A stretch of DNA of 7,280 nucleotides from contig JAISWY010000117.1 of assembly GCA_031270925.1 (NCBI GenBank), positions 1 through 7,280 of the forward strand. Direction: 5' to 3'. The notes beneath the pieces are model-generated. The model was not told the origin of the DNA, searched no databases, and was given only the letters and a program-made list of their open reading frames with translations. The stretch is from Candidatus Symbiothrix sp. Its GTDB lineage: Bacteria; Bacteroidota; Bacteroidia; Bacteroidales; Azobacteroidaceae. The position numbers and the translations under genes are program-made. This document shows positions 1-6,573 of the stretch, piece after piece. Position 1 is the stretch's first letter, and the number at the start of each line of letters is the position of its first letter.

Positions 1-286
1 TGATGAGGAACCAATCGATGATTGTCCAAATACTAAAGCCTCCGCAAGTGAGCAATTTAGCAATACCCAAACCCGTATCACCGATGAAAAAGCGGTCAAT
101 TCCTAAGGAACCGCCCAAAAGCGAAACGATTAAAGTTATTGTCGGGTCTTTGAATTGCAAAAATTGCAGGCTTGCCCATTTTTCTTCGGGCAAGTTCAGT
201 AATTTTTCCCGCAGGCTTGCCAATTGATAACTCTCGAAATACTTGTTGTTTGTGAGGATAAAAATATCCACTTTAGATGCATCCAT
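1..286 (-). CDS. TM2 domain-containing membrane protein (N-terminal part, cut by window edge)
   Basis: The reverse strand reads 95 codons from an ATG at 286-284 to the window edge, so the C-terminus is missing. Residues 1-46 are a soluble, fairly charged stretch (MDASKVDIFILTNN at the start). Residues 47-95 match a TM2 domain: a first hydrophobic helix (TITLIVSLLGG), a short turn with the typical G-x-D-R-F-x-x-G pattern (GIDRFFIGD, 62-70), then a second hydrophobic segment with GLGIAKLLT and WTIIDWFLI. In the TM2 family the two helices form a hairpin in the inner membrane; no biochemical role is established for the bacterial members. No other in-frame ATG lies just upstream, and a TAnnTTTG promoter box sits about 35 bp before the start. 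The gene is transcribed away from the exported protein at 868. The domain call is secure; the function is unknown. Confidence 0.88.
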   Translation of the reverse strand, partial: MDASKVDIFILTNNKYFESYQLASLREKLLNLPEEKWASLQFLQFKDPTITLIVSLLGGSLGIDRFFIGDTGLGIAKLLTCGGFSIWTIIDWFLI

Positions 287-320
287 TTGTAATAAATATT
301 TCGAAATTAATAATACGATG

Positions 321-328
321 CAAATATA
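321..328 (-). promoter_or_regulatory. Bacteroidota -7 box for the TM2 gene
   Basis: Read on the minus strand this is TATATTTG, an exact match to the Bacteroidota TAnnTTTG box bound by the primary sigma factor. It lies 34 bp upstream of the ATG at 286. A TTTG about 24 bp further upstream could be the -33 element, but that spacing is longer than usual. The assignment rests on motif and position only. Confidence 0.6.
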
Positions 329-471
329 GATTAAATTTTTTATTTTTGTTTGCAAAACACGATATTAATTGAAAATACTTTGGGAAGTCCTGATTTTCAT
401 AAGTAATTTCTATTGATATGAAAAACCTAAGGGATGCGAAATAAATAATCTATAATGGATTTCCGGTTCCG

Positions 472-751
472 GGCTAAATCTTTTTTTGAGGTGCTATTGA
501 CTTTTTAACGTAGCGAATTTAAAATTAGATGTCTCGACTTCGCTTCGCTACGCTCGACATGACGCGCTTCCATGGTGAGTGATGAGGGAACAGGCTGCCG
601 GCGACTTTGTCGTCGGCGGCCTGTTCCCTCCCCTTTTTCCTTTGATTGTCCCGTCATGTCGACCAAGGGAGCAGAGCGACCGCGTGGAGACATCCGATTT
701 TAAATTCGCTACGTTAAAACGTCAATAGCGCCTCAAAAAAAAGATTTAGCC
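472..751. repeat. Nested palindromic, MITE-like intergenic element (280 bp)
   Basis: The two ends are inverted copies: 472-535 and 687-751 match over about 64 bases with four mismatches and one indel in a T/A run. Both start GGCTAAATC when read inward. Inside these arms lie two inverted modules (528-563 and 653-694), each beginning GATGTCTC and ending GACATGAC on the strand reading inward. At the centre is a 22-bp hairpin (584-630). There is no transposase gene and I find no clear target-site duplication. The shape fits a non-autonomous mobile or REP-type element, and the GTCGAGACAT-type modules resemble dispersed intergenic repeats common in Bacteroidota genomes. The element lies between two divergent promoters but outside both promoter boxes. 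Copy number cannot be judged from one window. Confidence 0.8.
584..630. repeat. Strong central hairpin of the palindromic element
   Basis: GAGGGAACAGGC opens a 22-nt left arm (584-605) that pairs with 609-630 across a 3-nt loop (TTT, 606-608). Only two pairs are not Watson-Crick on the plus strand, and both are G-T wobbles (596/618 and 600/614). The hairpin is GC-rich and sits within about 5 bp of the midpoint of the whole element. No T-tract suits a standard terminator on the plus strand, although CCCTTTTTCC follows at 631-640 and could help termination. Confidence 0.8.
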
Positions 752-766
752 ACTTTTCGTATGAAA

Positions 767-800
767 TTTGCATAAATTAATTAGATTTTATTTATCTTTG
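767..800 (+). promoter_or_regulatory. Bacteroidota-type promoter of the exported LamG protein
   Basis: TATCTTTG at 793-800 matches the TAnnTTTG -7 box exactly, and TTTG at 767-770 is a candidate -33 element with a 22-bp spacer, slightly longer than the usual 19-21. The predicted transcript would begin near 806 and leave a leader of about 60 nt before the ATG at 868. The promoter lies just outside the palindromic element, whose right end is at 751. Confidence 0.65.
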
Positions 801-867
801 CAACCTGAAAATCAATAAACACAAGAAGTTGAAAGTATTAATTAATAATTTAAAAAACAAATTTGCA

Positions 868-2478
868 ATGAAGAAGTTTATTTTTTTATCGCTGCTACTC
901 ATTATGTTGGGCGCAGCAAGTGCGAAAGCGCAAGTGGTAATCAGCGAACGCGGCCTAAGCGAGAACCCGCACGCGGCTGCAATTCTTGATTTACAAAGCA
1001 ATGCAAAGGGTTTACTTTTGCCTCATGTAGCCTTAAAAAATTTAGAAACCCTGCAAGTAGGCAATTCCGAGGCCGAAGAGGATTTAACTGCTATCGGTAT
1101 GATTGTTTACAACATCAGTCCGAATTTCTGCGAGGGCGTTTATTTCTGGAATGGCAGTCAATGGCGGAAGGCAGGTAAGGATTATCAAGTGAGAGCTAAC
1201 GCTCTGAACAATCTGGTGATTACAGCGCCGGCTGCCGACGAAATTGTAGGCGGCGATGCGGTTACATTTAAGGCGACACCCGACAATGCGAAGTTTTACA
1301 GTTGGTATCTAAACGACACCCTTCTTGCAACAACTCCCTCGTCGATCTTTACAACTACCGCTATTCGTGAGGGAACGAATCACAAAATGAAAGTGGTGCT
1401 GGATGATTGCCTTTCTCTGTCGAGCGCTGAGATTACTTTTAATGCGGTAAACATTTCTCCTGCATCCATGCCGGCTACCGGAGGCGACGACAGATGGATT
1501 CGCATCTATAACGGTAACGACGATTTTCCGTTTCCTTACGCTGCAACAAGCGAATATGTTCAGGATGGTTTAGTAGCTCATTATGACGGCATTAACAATA
1601 CCGGAGAAGGGGACAAATATCATTCATTAACGACCGCCACTTGGACAAATCTGAAAGGAACAGCTATTCTTCCCCATGCAGAAATGTGCGCGGATACCTT
1701 CTGTATATCACAAGGAATTTCTCCCAATCTGTCATGGGAAGTCAACTCTGCCCATTTCGGAACAGCAAACTTTACCAGTTGGTTTAGAATATATAAGCCA
1801 AACTATGTGCCGCCACAATATACTCTTGAATTAGTGTACAAAACAGATGAAGCTCATACAAGTAACGAAAGAATTCAAGTTTCCAACTTTGATGTGGGTG
1901 GGTTCGGTATAAAAACCGGTAGCGCCATAGGCGCAGGAAACGTTGCATTGCAGCAACACTTAGGTGGCAGCTTTCGATTTTCTCCTATAATTCCATACGA
2001 AGTAGGAAAACTGCTCACTCTGTCCGGTCAACTTATAAATAATGCCCAAGATGGCTGTAAATTAGCAATATATGTGGATGGAGTTGGAAATATTCAACAA
2101 ATTTCGGATACAGTTGCCACTGCAAAACCACCCACAAACGCTACCGGTTGGGCTATTGGCGCTAATCCGGGTGGTACAAGAGCAGATGGCACCTTTCTAA
2201 TCAATGCAAATATTTATTCTGTCAGGCTCTACGATAAAACGCTGTCGCTTGATCAAATCAAGCACAACGTCGGGTTAGACCATAAGCGTTATCTTGCTCC
2301 GCCCGTTGTAACGATAGACGACATCCCATGTACCAATGTAACCGTTCTTTCGCCGAGGTGCCTTACCTGCCAAGTTCCGGCAGGAACACCAGGAGAAGTA
2401 GAAGTTAAAGTGTTCCCATCGGATAGCGACACGCCGATTCTGACGTATGATGACGGTGAATTTACTTACACGCAGTAA
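868..2478 (+). CDS. Secreted multi-domain surface protein with a LamG/concanavalin-like domain
   Basis: The 536-residue product starts at the ATG at 868. A TTG 13 codons upstream (829) extends the frame, but only the ATG puts a signal peptide at the N-terminus: MKKFIFLSLLLIMLGAASA with probable signal peptidase I cleavage after A21 (AKA/Q). Residues 22-103 form a module seen in many exported Bacteroidota proteins (AILDLQSNAKGLLLPHV at 39-54; YFWNGSQWRKAG at 92-103). Residues 112-194 look like an Ig/PKD-type beta-sandwich. Residues 231-476 look like a LamG/concanavalin-type domain (DGLVAHYDG, LELVYKTD, LAIYVDG, YSVRLYDKTLSLDQI). Residues 478-536 resemble the second half of an IPT/TIG domain (TNVTVLSP, VPAGTPGEVEVKV, FTYT). 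No type IX C-terminal sorting domain or lipobox is visible, so the route past the outer membrane is unclear. A role in adhesion or glycan binding is inference. It has its own promoter and terminator. Confidence 0.8.
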   Translation: MKKFIFLSLLLIMLGAASAKAQVVISERGLSENPHAAAILDLQSNAKGLLLPHVALKNLETLQVGNSEAEEDLTAIGMIVYNISPNFCEGVYFWNGSQWRKAGKDYQVRANALNNLVITAPAADEIVGGDAVTFKATPDNAKFYSWYLNDTLLATTPSSIFTTTAIREGTNHKMKVVLDDCLSLSSAEITFNAVNISPASMPATGGDDRWIRIYNGNDDFPFPYAATSEYVQDGLVAHYDGINNTGEGDKYHSLTTATWTNLKGTAILPHAEMCADTFCISQGISPNLSWEVNSAHFGTANFTSWFRIYKPNYVPPQYTLELVYKTDEAHTSNERIQVSNFDVGGFGIKTGSAIGAGNVALQQHLGGSFRFSPIIPYEVGKLLTLSGQLINNAQDGCKLAIYVDGVGNIQQISDTVATAKPPTNATGWAIGANPGGTRADGTFLINANIYSVRLYDKTLSLDQIKHNVGLDHKRYLAPPVVTIDDIPCTNVTVLSPRCLTCQVPAGTPGEVEVKVFPSDSDTPILTYDDGEFTYTQ

Positions 2479-2497
2479 AAAAACAGAAATCAGTTCA

Positions 2498-2531
2498 AAC
2501 AGCAAAGGTCCTCATTGGGCCTTTTGCTGTT
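2498..2531 (+). terminator. Hairpin terminator after the exported LamG protein
   Basis: AACAGCAAAGG and the complementary CCTTTTGCTGTT form a long stem with one mismatch and one bulge around a TCATT loop, starting 19 nt after the stop codon. The T-run lies inside the 3' arm rather than after it. Because the hairpin is close to symmetric, it could also stop minus-strand transcripts arriving from the S4-domain gene, whose stop is about 160 bp away. Confidence 0.65.
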
Positions 2532-2690
2532 ATTATACACCTTGCACAAACGTGCAAAAATTCAGTTACCTGATTTTTGTCCATTTACCCTATAAATTTT
2601 CCGGAAATTTTATCCGCGCTACTAAGGCTGTTTTGTTGGTTGAACAAGGTGGAAATAAGGTTTTCCCATAAAACACATAATAAACCGTTC

Positions 2691-3101
2691 CTAAAAATCA
2701 AAATCAAATTCCAAATCTTCCGGCGAAAGGGGCATTGAAAGCTGCTCCAAATCGCGCCGTTCTTTCTTCGTGGGACGTCCCGTGCCATGGGCGCGATCGA
2801 TAAATCCGCTGATTTTTTGCAGTTCGAGAATTTCATACTGTTCGGGTGGCGTGATGTTTTCCAAATAATTGGGAACCAATTTCGCAGCGATTCGATTAAC
2901 CGTCAAATCCAATACTTTGAAAGAATAGGTAATCGGCGATTTGCGCACTTGAATTACATCACCGGTTTTAATTATCCGCGAGGGCTTCACCGGCGTGTCG
3001 TTAATCATCACGCGGTTTTTTTTGCAAGCTTCCACAGCGATAGTGCGAGTTTTGAAAATGCGCACCGCCCAAAGCCATTTATCGATTCTTAGTTCGTTCA
3101 T
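2691..3101 (-). CDS. S4-domain RNA-binding protein, HslR/Hsp15 family
   Basis: The 136-residue product opens with an S4 RNA-binding domain (about residues 4-60): RIDKWLWAVRIFKTRTIA at 5-22, then the conserved N-R-V-M-I-N-x-x-P-V-K-P strand (29-40) and the GDVIQV turn (47-52). The C-terminal GRPTKKERRDLE (108-119) is characteristic of the HslR/Hsp15 group, and the protein ends in an acidic tail (EDLEFDFDF). E. coli Hsp15 binds 50S subunits carrying a stranded nascent chain and helps recycle them; the same job here is inferred from family. The start fits because the S4 motif begins at residue 5. It lies 63 bp downstream of the 237-residue gene, too far for translational coupling, and I see no clear promoter in the gap. 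It faces the LamG gene tail to tail. Confidence 0.88.
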   Translation of the reverse strand: MNELRIDKWLWAVRIFKTRTIAVEACKKNRVMINDTPVKPSRIIKTGDVIQVRKSPITYSFKVLDLTVNRIAAKLVPNYLENITPPEQYEILELQKISGFIDRAHGTGRPTKKERRDLEQLSMPLSPEDLEFDFDF

Positions 3102-3164
3102 TTTTATAACTCAATTGTAATCGTTCATTGTTTTTCCAAATTGTTGAGCGATCTATTTGATTTG

Positions 3165-3878
3165 TTAAATATGATGTGTTTTTCCTTCATTAAATATTTT
3201 GTTGATTCTTTCGTTTCTCCTTCTAATAAAATCGATTACTCTCTTTTTATATAACAGGTAGTCGTCGATACCGGAAAATGTTGGAGGATGTCTAAAATTA
3301 TCAAACGGCAAATAAAATTTAACTTGCTCGTGTTCATCTACCAAATCTCCCAACAAAAAGAAATTGATGTAGCCTCCGAAATTGCCGAATAAGTTAAAGA
3401 AATTTTTATACCGTAATAAGGTATCATAGAGTGGGCTTGTTTGTTCCAAATAGAACCGGCGAATACACTCCAACGTTAAATCAAACCGGTCGTCAATCAT
3501 ACTATTACATCCGCGAGCGCCGTTGAGAGTTATTTTACCGTCGATTTTATTGTTCGGAAAGATAATATACGATCCGATAGTGGAACCGATGTTAAAAAGT
3601 TCATTGACTTCGTCCGGAATATGTCGCGTTAGCCACAGCTTGCGTATGTGATTTTTATACGAATGAGTAATGGCGTCGCTACCCAGAAAAAATTCTCCGA
3701 GTTCCGAATGGTGGTATAAATAAACTCTGCCTCGTTTACGCAACAGGCTGAAACTCTTACCGTTGGGGAGAGGCTTGCTCCATAGTATTCTATGGTACCT
3801 TCGCAAGGTTGGACTGGCGCAGTCGGGATCGCCGCCTTTTGCATCGGTGTAAAAATTGTAGGTTGTGTCGATTCGCAT
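3165..3878 (-). CDS. Uncharacterised conserved protein (possibly DUF6994 family), downstream of recN
   Basis: This 237-residue soluble protein has no signal peptide or membrane segment that I can see. Features that look conserved are TTYNFYTDAKGGDPD (5-19), SPTLRRYHRILWSKPLPNGK (22-41), LYHHSELGEFFLGSDAI (54-70), an IGS-x-IG-x-YIIFP block (97-108), KITLNGARG (115-123) and DRFDLTLECIRRFY (130-143). The C-terminus is basic (FIRRRNERINK). From memory the pattern resembles a family labelled DUF6994, found scattered in unrelated bacteria; I could not check this and no function is known to me. The start at 3878 is 13 bp after the recN stop, so it is probably co-transcribed with recN. It is not a usual recN neighbour as far as I know, so it may be an accessory insertion. 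Confidence 0.78.
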   Translation of the reverse strand: MRIDTTYNFYTDAKGGDPDCASPTLRRYHRILWSKPLPNGKSFSLLRKRGRVYLYHHSELGEFFLGSDAITHSYKNHIRKLWLTRHIPDEVNELFNIGSTIGSYIIFPNNKIDGKITLNGARGCNSMIDDRFDLTLECIRRFYLEQTSPLYDTLLRYKNFFNLFGNFGGYINFFLLGDLVDEHEQVKFYLPFDNFRHPPTFSGIDDYLLYKKRVIDFIRRRNERINKIFNEGKTHHI

Positions 3879-3891
3879 CTTGTTTTCGTTT

Positions 3892-5556
3892 TTACATCTT
3901 CTTTTTCAACAACGCTTTTGCATTCTCGATCGCCGCATCCGTAAGTTCCGAACCACTCAACATTAGGGCGATTTCTCGAACACGCTCTTCCGGCGACAAG
4001 CGACGAATATGCGTTTCGGTAAAATCGTTGTTTTCTTCCTTATAAACGAAATATTGCGCTTGGCCTTTAGCAGCAATCTGCGGCAAATGCGTAATGGCGA
4101 TGACTTGCATCACTTCTCCCATTTTTTGCATAATATTGCCCATTTTATCGGCGATTTCGCCTGAAACGCCAGTGTCGATTTCGTCGAAAATGATAGTCGG
4201 CAAGGCAGCGGCTCCGGCAATCAAAGCTTTAATTCCCAACATTAACCGGGAAATTTCGCCGCCGGATGCGGTTTGGGCGACTGCCTGCATCGGATTATTC
4301 CGATTGGCGGAAAACAAGAAACGAATGTCGTCTTTTCCGGTAGAATCGAGCATTTCTTTCTCTTTAATTTCGGCTTGGAATTGCAAAGAGGGCATTCCAA
4401 GAATGCTTACCCGTTCTACCAATTCGGGTTCCAATAATTTGGCCGATTGTACCCGCGTTTCGGTTAATTGTTGGGCTAATTGGTGGATTTTCGCTTCTAA
4501 AATTTCGGATTGTTGTTGCAAATCAGCGATTTCATCGTCAAAATTAGCGATTTCGGTTAATTGCGATTCCAAATCGTCTTTCAAAGCAATCAAATTCTCG
4601 ATGGAATCGACACGATGTTTTTGTTGAAGCGAATAAATCAGATCCAAACGTTCGTTGATTTGTTGCAAACGTTCGGGATCCAATTCCAATTTTTCCTGTT
4701 GATGATGGATTTCCAAAGATAAATCTTTCAAATCAATATAGGCCGATTGCAATCTTTCGGCGATTTCATCAGCAGAATGGAAAATTTTGCGGATATTTTG
4801 CGCCGTGTTCACACTTTCTTTCAATCCGGTAAGAATGTCCGTTTCATCGGAAGAAAGCCGGTTTTCAATCGCGAATAATCCTGTTTTGATTTCTTCGAGA
4901 TGCGAAAGCGTTTCTTGCTCTTCTTCCAATCCGGTTTGCTCGCCGGCTTGCAGTTTGGCGTCGGTTAATTGTTGGTATTGAAAACGCAAATAATCCTGTT
5001 CGGCCGATCGAATGGCCGCTTTTTCCTTCAATTCCTGTAATTGGCGGCGAATCTGTTGAAATTGCTTGTATTCCGAAGCGTATTCGATGCGTAAAGCGCG
5101 ATTTTCGGCCAATACATCGAGAACTTGCAGTTGAAATTTGGTATCGCCGAGCAACAAGTTATGGTGTTGCGAATGAATATCGATCAGGAACGCGCCCAAA
5201 TCTTTCAAATCGTTCAATCCCACCGGTTGGTCGTTGATGAAGGCGCGAGATTTTCCCGAACTCCAAATCTCGCGACGGAGAATGCAGTTTTGTGCATCGT
5301 AATCCAAATCCCGTTCGACGAAAAAAGCCTCCAATCCGTAGGACGAGACATTGAAAACACCTTCAATCAAGCACTTATCTTCATTTAATTTGATGGATTT
5401 GGCGTCGGCACGTTGACCTAAAATCAATGATAATGCACCCAAAATGATGGATTTTCCCGCACCCGTTTCGCCTGTCATTACAGAAAATCCGTTGGAAAAA
5501 TCGATTTCCAAACGGGAAATCAGCGCATAGTTCCGAACAGTTAAATTTTTCAGCAT
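3892..5556 (-). CDS. recN: DNA repair protein RecN (SMC-like ATPase)
   Basis: RecN is a cytoplasmic SMC-family ATPase that acts early in double-strand break repair with RecA. At 554 residues it has the usual family length and is intact. The N-terminal half of the ATPase carries Walker A (GETGAGKS, 29-36) after the typical MLKNLTVRNYALI opening. A long charged, Gln/Glu-rich middle (about 150-390) should form the antiparallel coiled-coil arms. The C-terminal half carries the ABC signature (SGGEISRLML from S431), Walker B (IIFDEID with D458 and E459), the D-loop region (TGVSG) and the switch histidine H490 in AITHLPQ. The start lies 4 bp after the porD stop, so the two genes are almost certainly co-transcribed and probably translationally coupled. 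No SOS box is visible just upstream, where porD coding sequence lies. Confidence 0.97.
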   Translation of the reverse strand: MLKNLTVRNYALISRLEIDFSNGFSVMTGETGAGKSIILGALSLILGQRADAKSIKLNEDKCLIEGVFNVSSYGLEAFFVERDLDYDAQNCILRREIWSSGKSRAFINDQPVGLNDLKDLGAFLIDIHSQHHNLLLGDTKFQLQVLDVLAENRALRIEYASEYKQFQQIRRQLQELKEKAAIRSAEQDYLRFQYQQLTDAKLQAGEQTGLEEEQETLSHLEEIKTGLFAIENRLSSDETDILTGLKESVNTAQNIRKIFHSADEIAERLQSAYIDLKDLSLEIHHQQEKLELDPERLQQINERLDLIYSLQQKHRVDSIENLIALKDDLESQLTEIANFDDEIADLQQQSEILEAKIHQLAQQLTETRVQSAKLLEPELVERVSILGMPSLQFQAEIKEKEMLDSTGKDDIRFLFSANRNNPMQAVAQTASGGEISRLMLGIKALIAGAAALPTIIFDEIDTGVSGEIADKMGNIMQKMGEVMQVIAITHLPQIAAKGQAQYFVYKEENNDFTETHIRRLSPEERVREIALMLSGSELTDAAIENAKALLKKKM

Positions 5557-5560
5557 ATTG

Positions 5561-6481
5561 TTATTTTCTCAAATTATCCAATTGGTTCGACATTCCGGGA
5601 TATACATTTCGCAGCAAATCATAGGTTTCTTTCTTTTCTTCCGCCGTTGCTTTTTGAGCGATTGATACGATTTCATCGAGCTTTGCATCGGCGAACATCT
5701 GTAAAACCAACTCCGACGAGCGCACTTGGCGCAATTCTTTCAAAGCCGGCAACAAACTGAGAGCCGTAAGCCGTCCGCGATCGGGATTTGCGGCCATTTC
5801 ATCGAGACTTTTACGATGATAGTTGTACCAGAGTTCGTGGTATTTTTTCATGTTTTCGTCCAAAAACGAATTGATCATCGAGCCGCGACTTTTGCTGTCG
5901 TCGAAAGCCGACCAGCCGTTCCATCCTGCCGATTGCGCGGTAGAAGCGACATTTTGAGCTTCGCGAAAGAAAAACGTTCCGCCCAGTGGAGAAAAACTGT
6001 CGAAATCCAAAGCCAAAACCAAATAAACATAGTAGGAAAGCACGGCTTCCAGATTGCTGTTCAGCATATTTTCCTGCCTTTCGATCGAGGAATTTTCCTG
6101 ATATTCAAATTCAAATTTGGTGTCGCGGTAATTAATCAAAGTAGTTGTGTAAGACGAATTATACACCGGCCGACGCGCCTGCACGAACAATTCGGCTTTG
6201 AATTGGCCTTCGGACGGCTGTTCGGTGATTTGAATGGCAAACGAGCAATCTATTTTTTCATTGACGGCGAAAGTGGCGGCCGTCCATCGAGTTCCGTTAA
6301 TAAATTGGGTAACAGCGCGTTCCATCGTCGTAAACACATTTTTATTGGTTGTTTGAATCCGTTCGCTGTTCACGGTAACTTTGGCGTTGAGTTCTTGGGC
6401 TTGCATTGGCGCGGCCAAGGCGAAAGCGAAAAAACACACGGCGAAAAGACGGTATATCATATTTGTTATATTAAAAAACAT
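5561..6481 (-). CDS. porD: PorD / DUF4835 family protein, linked to type IX secretion
   Basis: The product (306 residues) matches the DUF4835 family, which recent annotation calls type IX secretion protein PorD; the symbol is from memory. A signal peptide (MIYRLFAVCFFAFALAAP region) should be cut between A28 and Q29. The mature start QELNAKVTVNSERIQTTNK is the family hallmark, followed by NGTRWTAATFAVNEKIDC and, later, YYVYLVLALDFDSFSPLGG. It is expected in the periplasm or at the outer membrane. Two ATG starts are possible: 6481, giving a 7-residue extension before the signal peptide, or 6460 (M8), giving a more ordinary signal peptide and 299 residues. A weak promoter box at 6487-6494 would favour 6460. 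It sits directly upstream of recN, a linkage common in Bacteroidota. Confidence 0.88.
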   Translation of the reverse strand: MFFNITNMIYRLFAVCFFAFALAAPMQAQELNAKVTVNSERIQTTNKNVFTTMERAVTQFINGTRWTAATFAVNEKIDCSFAIQITEQPSEGQFKAELFVQARRPVYNSSYTTTLINYRDTKFEFEYQENSSIERQENMLNSNLEAVLSYYVYLVLALDFDSFSPLGGTFFFREAQNVASTAQSAGWNGWSAFDDSKSRGSMINSFLDENMKKYHELWYNYHRKSLDEMAANPDRGRLTALSLLPALKELRQVRSSELVLQMFADAKLDEIVSIAQKATAEEKKETYDLLRNVYPGMSNQLDNLRK

Positions 6482-6486
6482 AGCCG

Positions 6487-6494
6487 TAAAAGTA
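6487..6494 (-). promoter_or_regulatory. Weak candidate -7 box for porD-recN
   Basis: On the minus strand this reads TACTTTTA, one base off TAnnTTTG. A second near match (TATATTTTG, one base too long) lies about 20 bp upstream. Transcription from the first would start around 6480, at the upstream ATG of porD, which would make the ATG at 6460 the usable start. This is only suggestive. Confidence 0.3.
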
Positions 6495-6552
6495 GATATA
6501 AATTTTTGTTTGGCAAAATATATTAAATTATTTCTTTATCTCGCACTCAGTC

Positions 6553-6572
6553 ATTCCCGCGAAAGCAGGAAT
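6553..6572. repeat. REP-like hairpin (ATTCCCGC-GAAA-GCAGGAAT)
   Basis: ATTCCCGC (6553-6560) and GCAGGAAT (6565-6572) form an 8-bp stem with one C-A mismatch around a GAAA loop. The surrounding TCATTCCCGCGAAAGC resembles a short palindromic repeat dispersed in many unrelated bacterial genomes. It begins one base after the methyltransferase stop codon (6574-6576). No T-tract follows on the minus strand, so it looks less like an intrinsic terminator than like a REP-type element that might protect the upstream mRNA end. Confidence 0.6.
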
Positions 6573-6573
6573 C

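Larger units (their letters stand above)
287..867. other. Divergent intergenic region (581 bp)
   Basis: This gap separates the TM2 gene from the exported LamG protein, which are transcribed away from each other. Positions 287-330 hold the TM2 leader and promoter. Positions 331-471 are AT-rich and show nothing beyond a 7-bp inverted repeat (TTTTCAT at 394-400, ATGAAAA at 418-424). Positions 472-751 are the nested palindromic element listed separately. Positions 752-867 carry the promoter and an AT-rich leader of the exported-protein gene. I find no convincing coding sequence here on either strand. Confidence 0.75.

Noticed and set aside
3..227. Plus-strand open frame of 74 codons at the left edge
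   Set aside because: It is antisense to the TM2-domain gene, whose translation has a clear family match. The plus-strand product resembles nothing.
505..693. Minus-strand open frame of 62 codons inside the palindromic element
   Set aside because: It is made wholly of repeat sequence, its product is low-complexity and Arg/Ser-rich, and it has no promoter or start context. Such frames are a known artefact of this kind of repeat.
829..867. Upstream TTG start adding 13 residues to the exported LamG protein
   Set aside because: The added stretch would precede a perfect signal peptide that starts at the ATG at 868.
2542..2557. Small hairpin TTGCAC-AAAC-GTGCAA in the convergent gap
   Set aside because: It is a perfect but only 6-bp stem, lies about 130 bp from the S4-gene stop, and has no following T-run on the minus strand. 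It may be chance next to the stronger terminator at 2498-2531.
2595..2612. AT-rich palindrome around TTTCCGGAAA
   Set aside because: Only 10 bp are truly symmetric, which is expected by chance in AT-rich intergenic DNA.
3120..3152. Imperfect inverted repeat (ATCGTTCA / TGAGCGAT) between the 237-residue gene and the S4-domain gene
   Set aside because: Eight pairs including a wobble around a 17-nt loop, with no T-tract, is too weak to call a terminator.
4094..4627. Plus-strand open frame of 177 codons antisense to recN
   Set aside because: It lies across the conserved ATPase motifs of recN. Its Ser/Ile/Cys-rich product looks like reverse-complement shadow.
5726..6526. Plus-strand open frame of 266 codons antisense to porD
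   Set aside because: The length is notable, but porD on the other strand has a signal peptide and a family match, and the antisense product shows no coherent domain pattern and no promoter.
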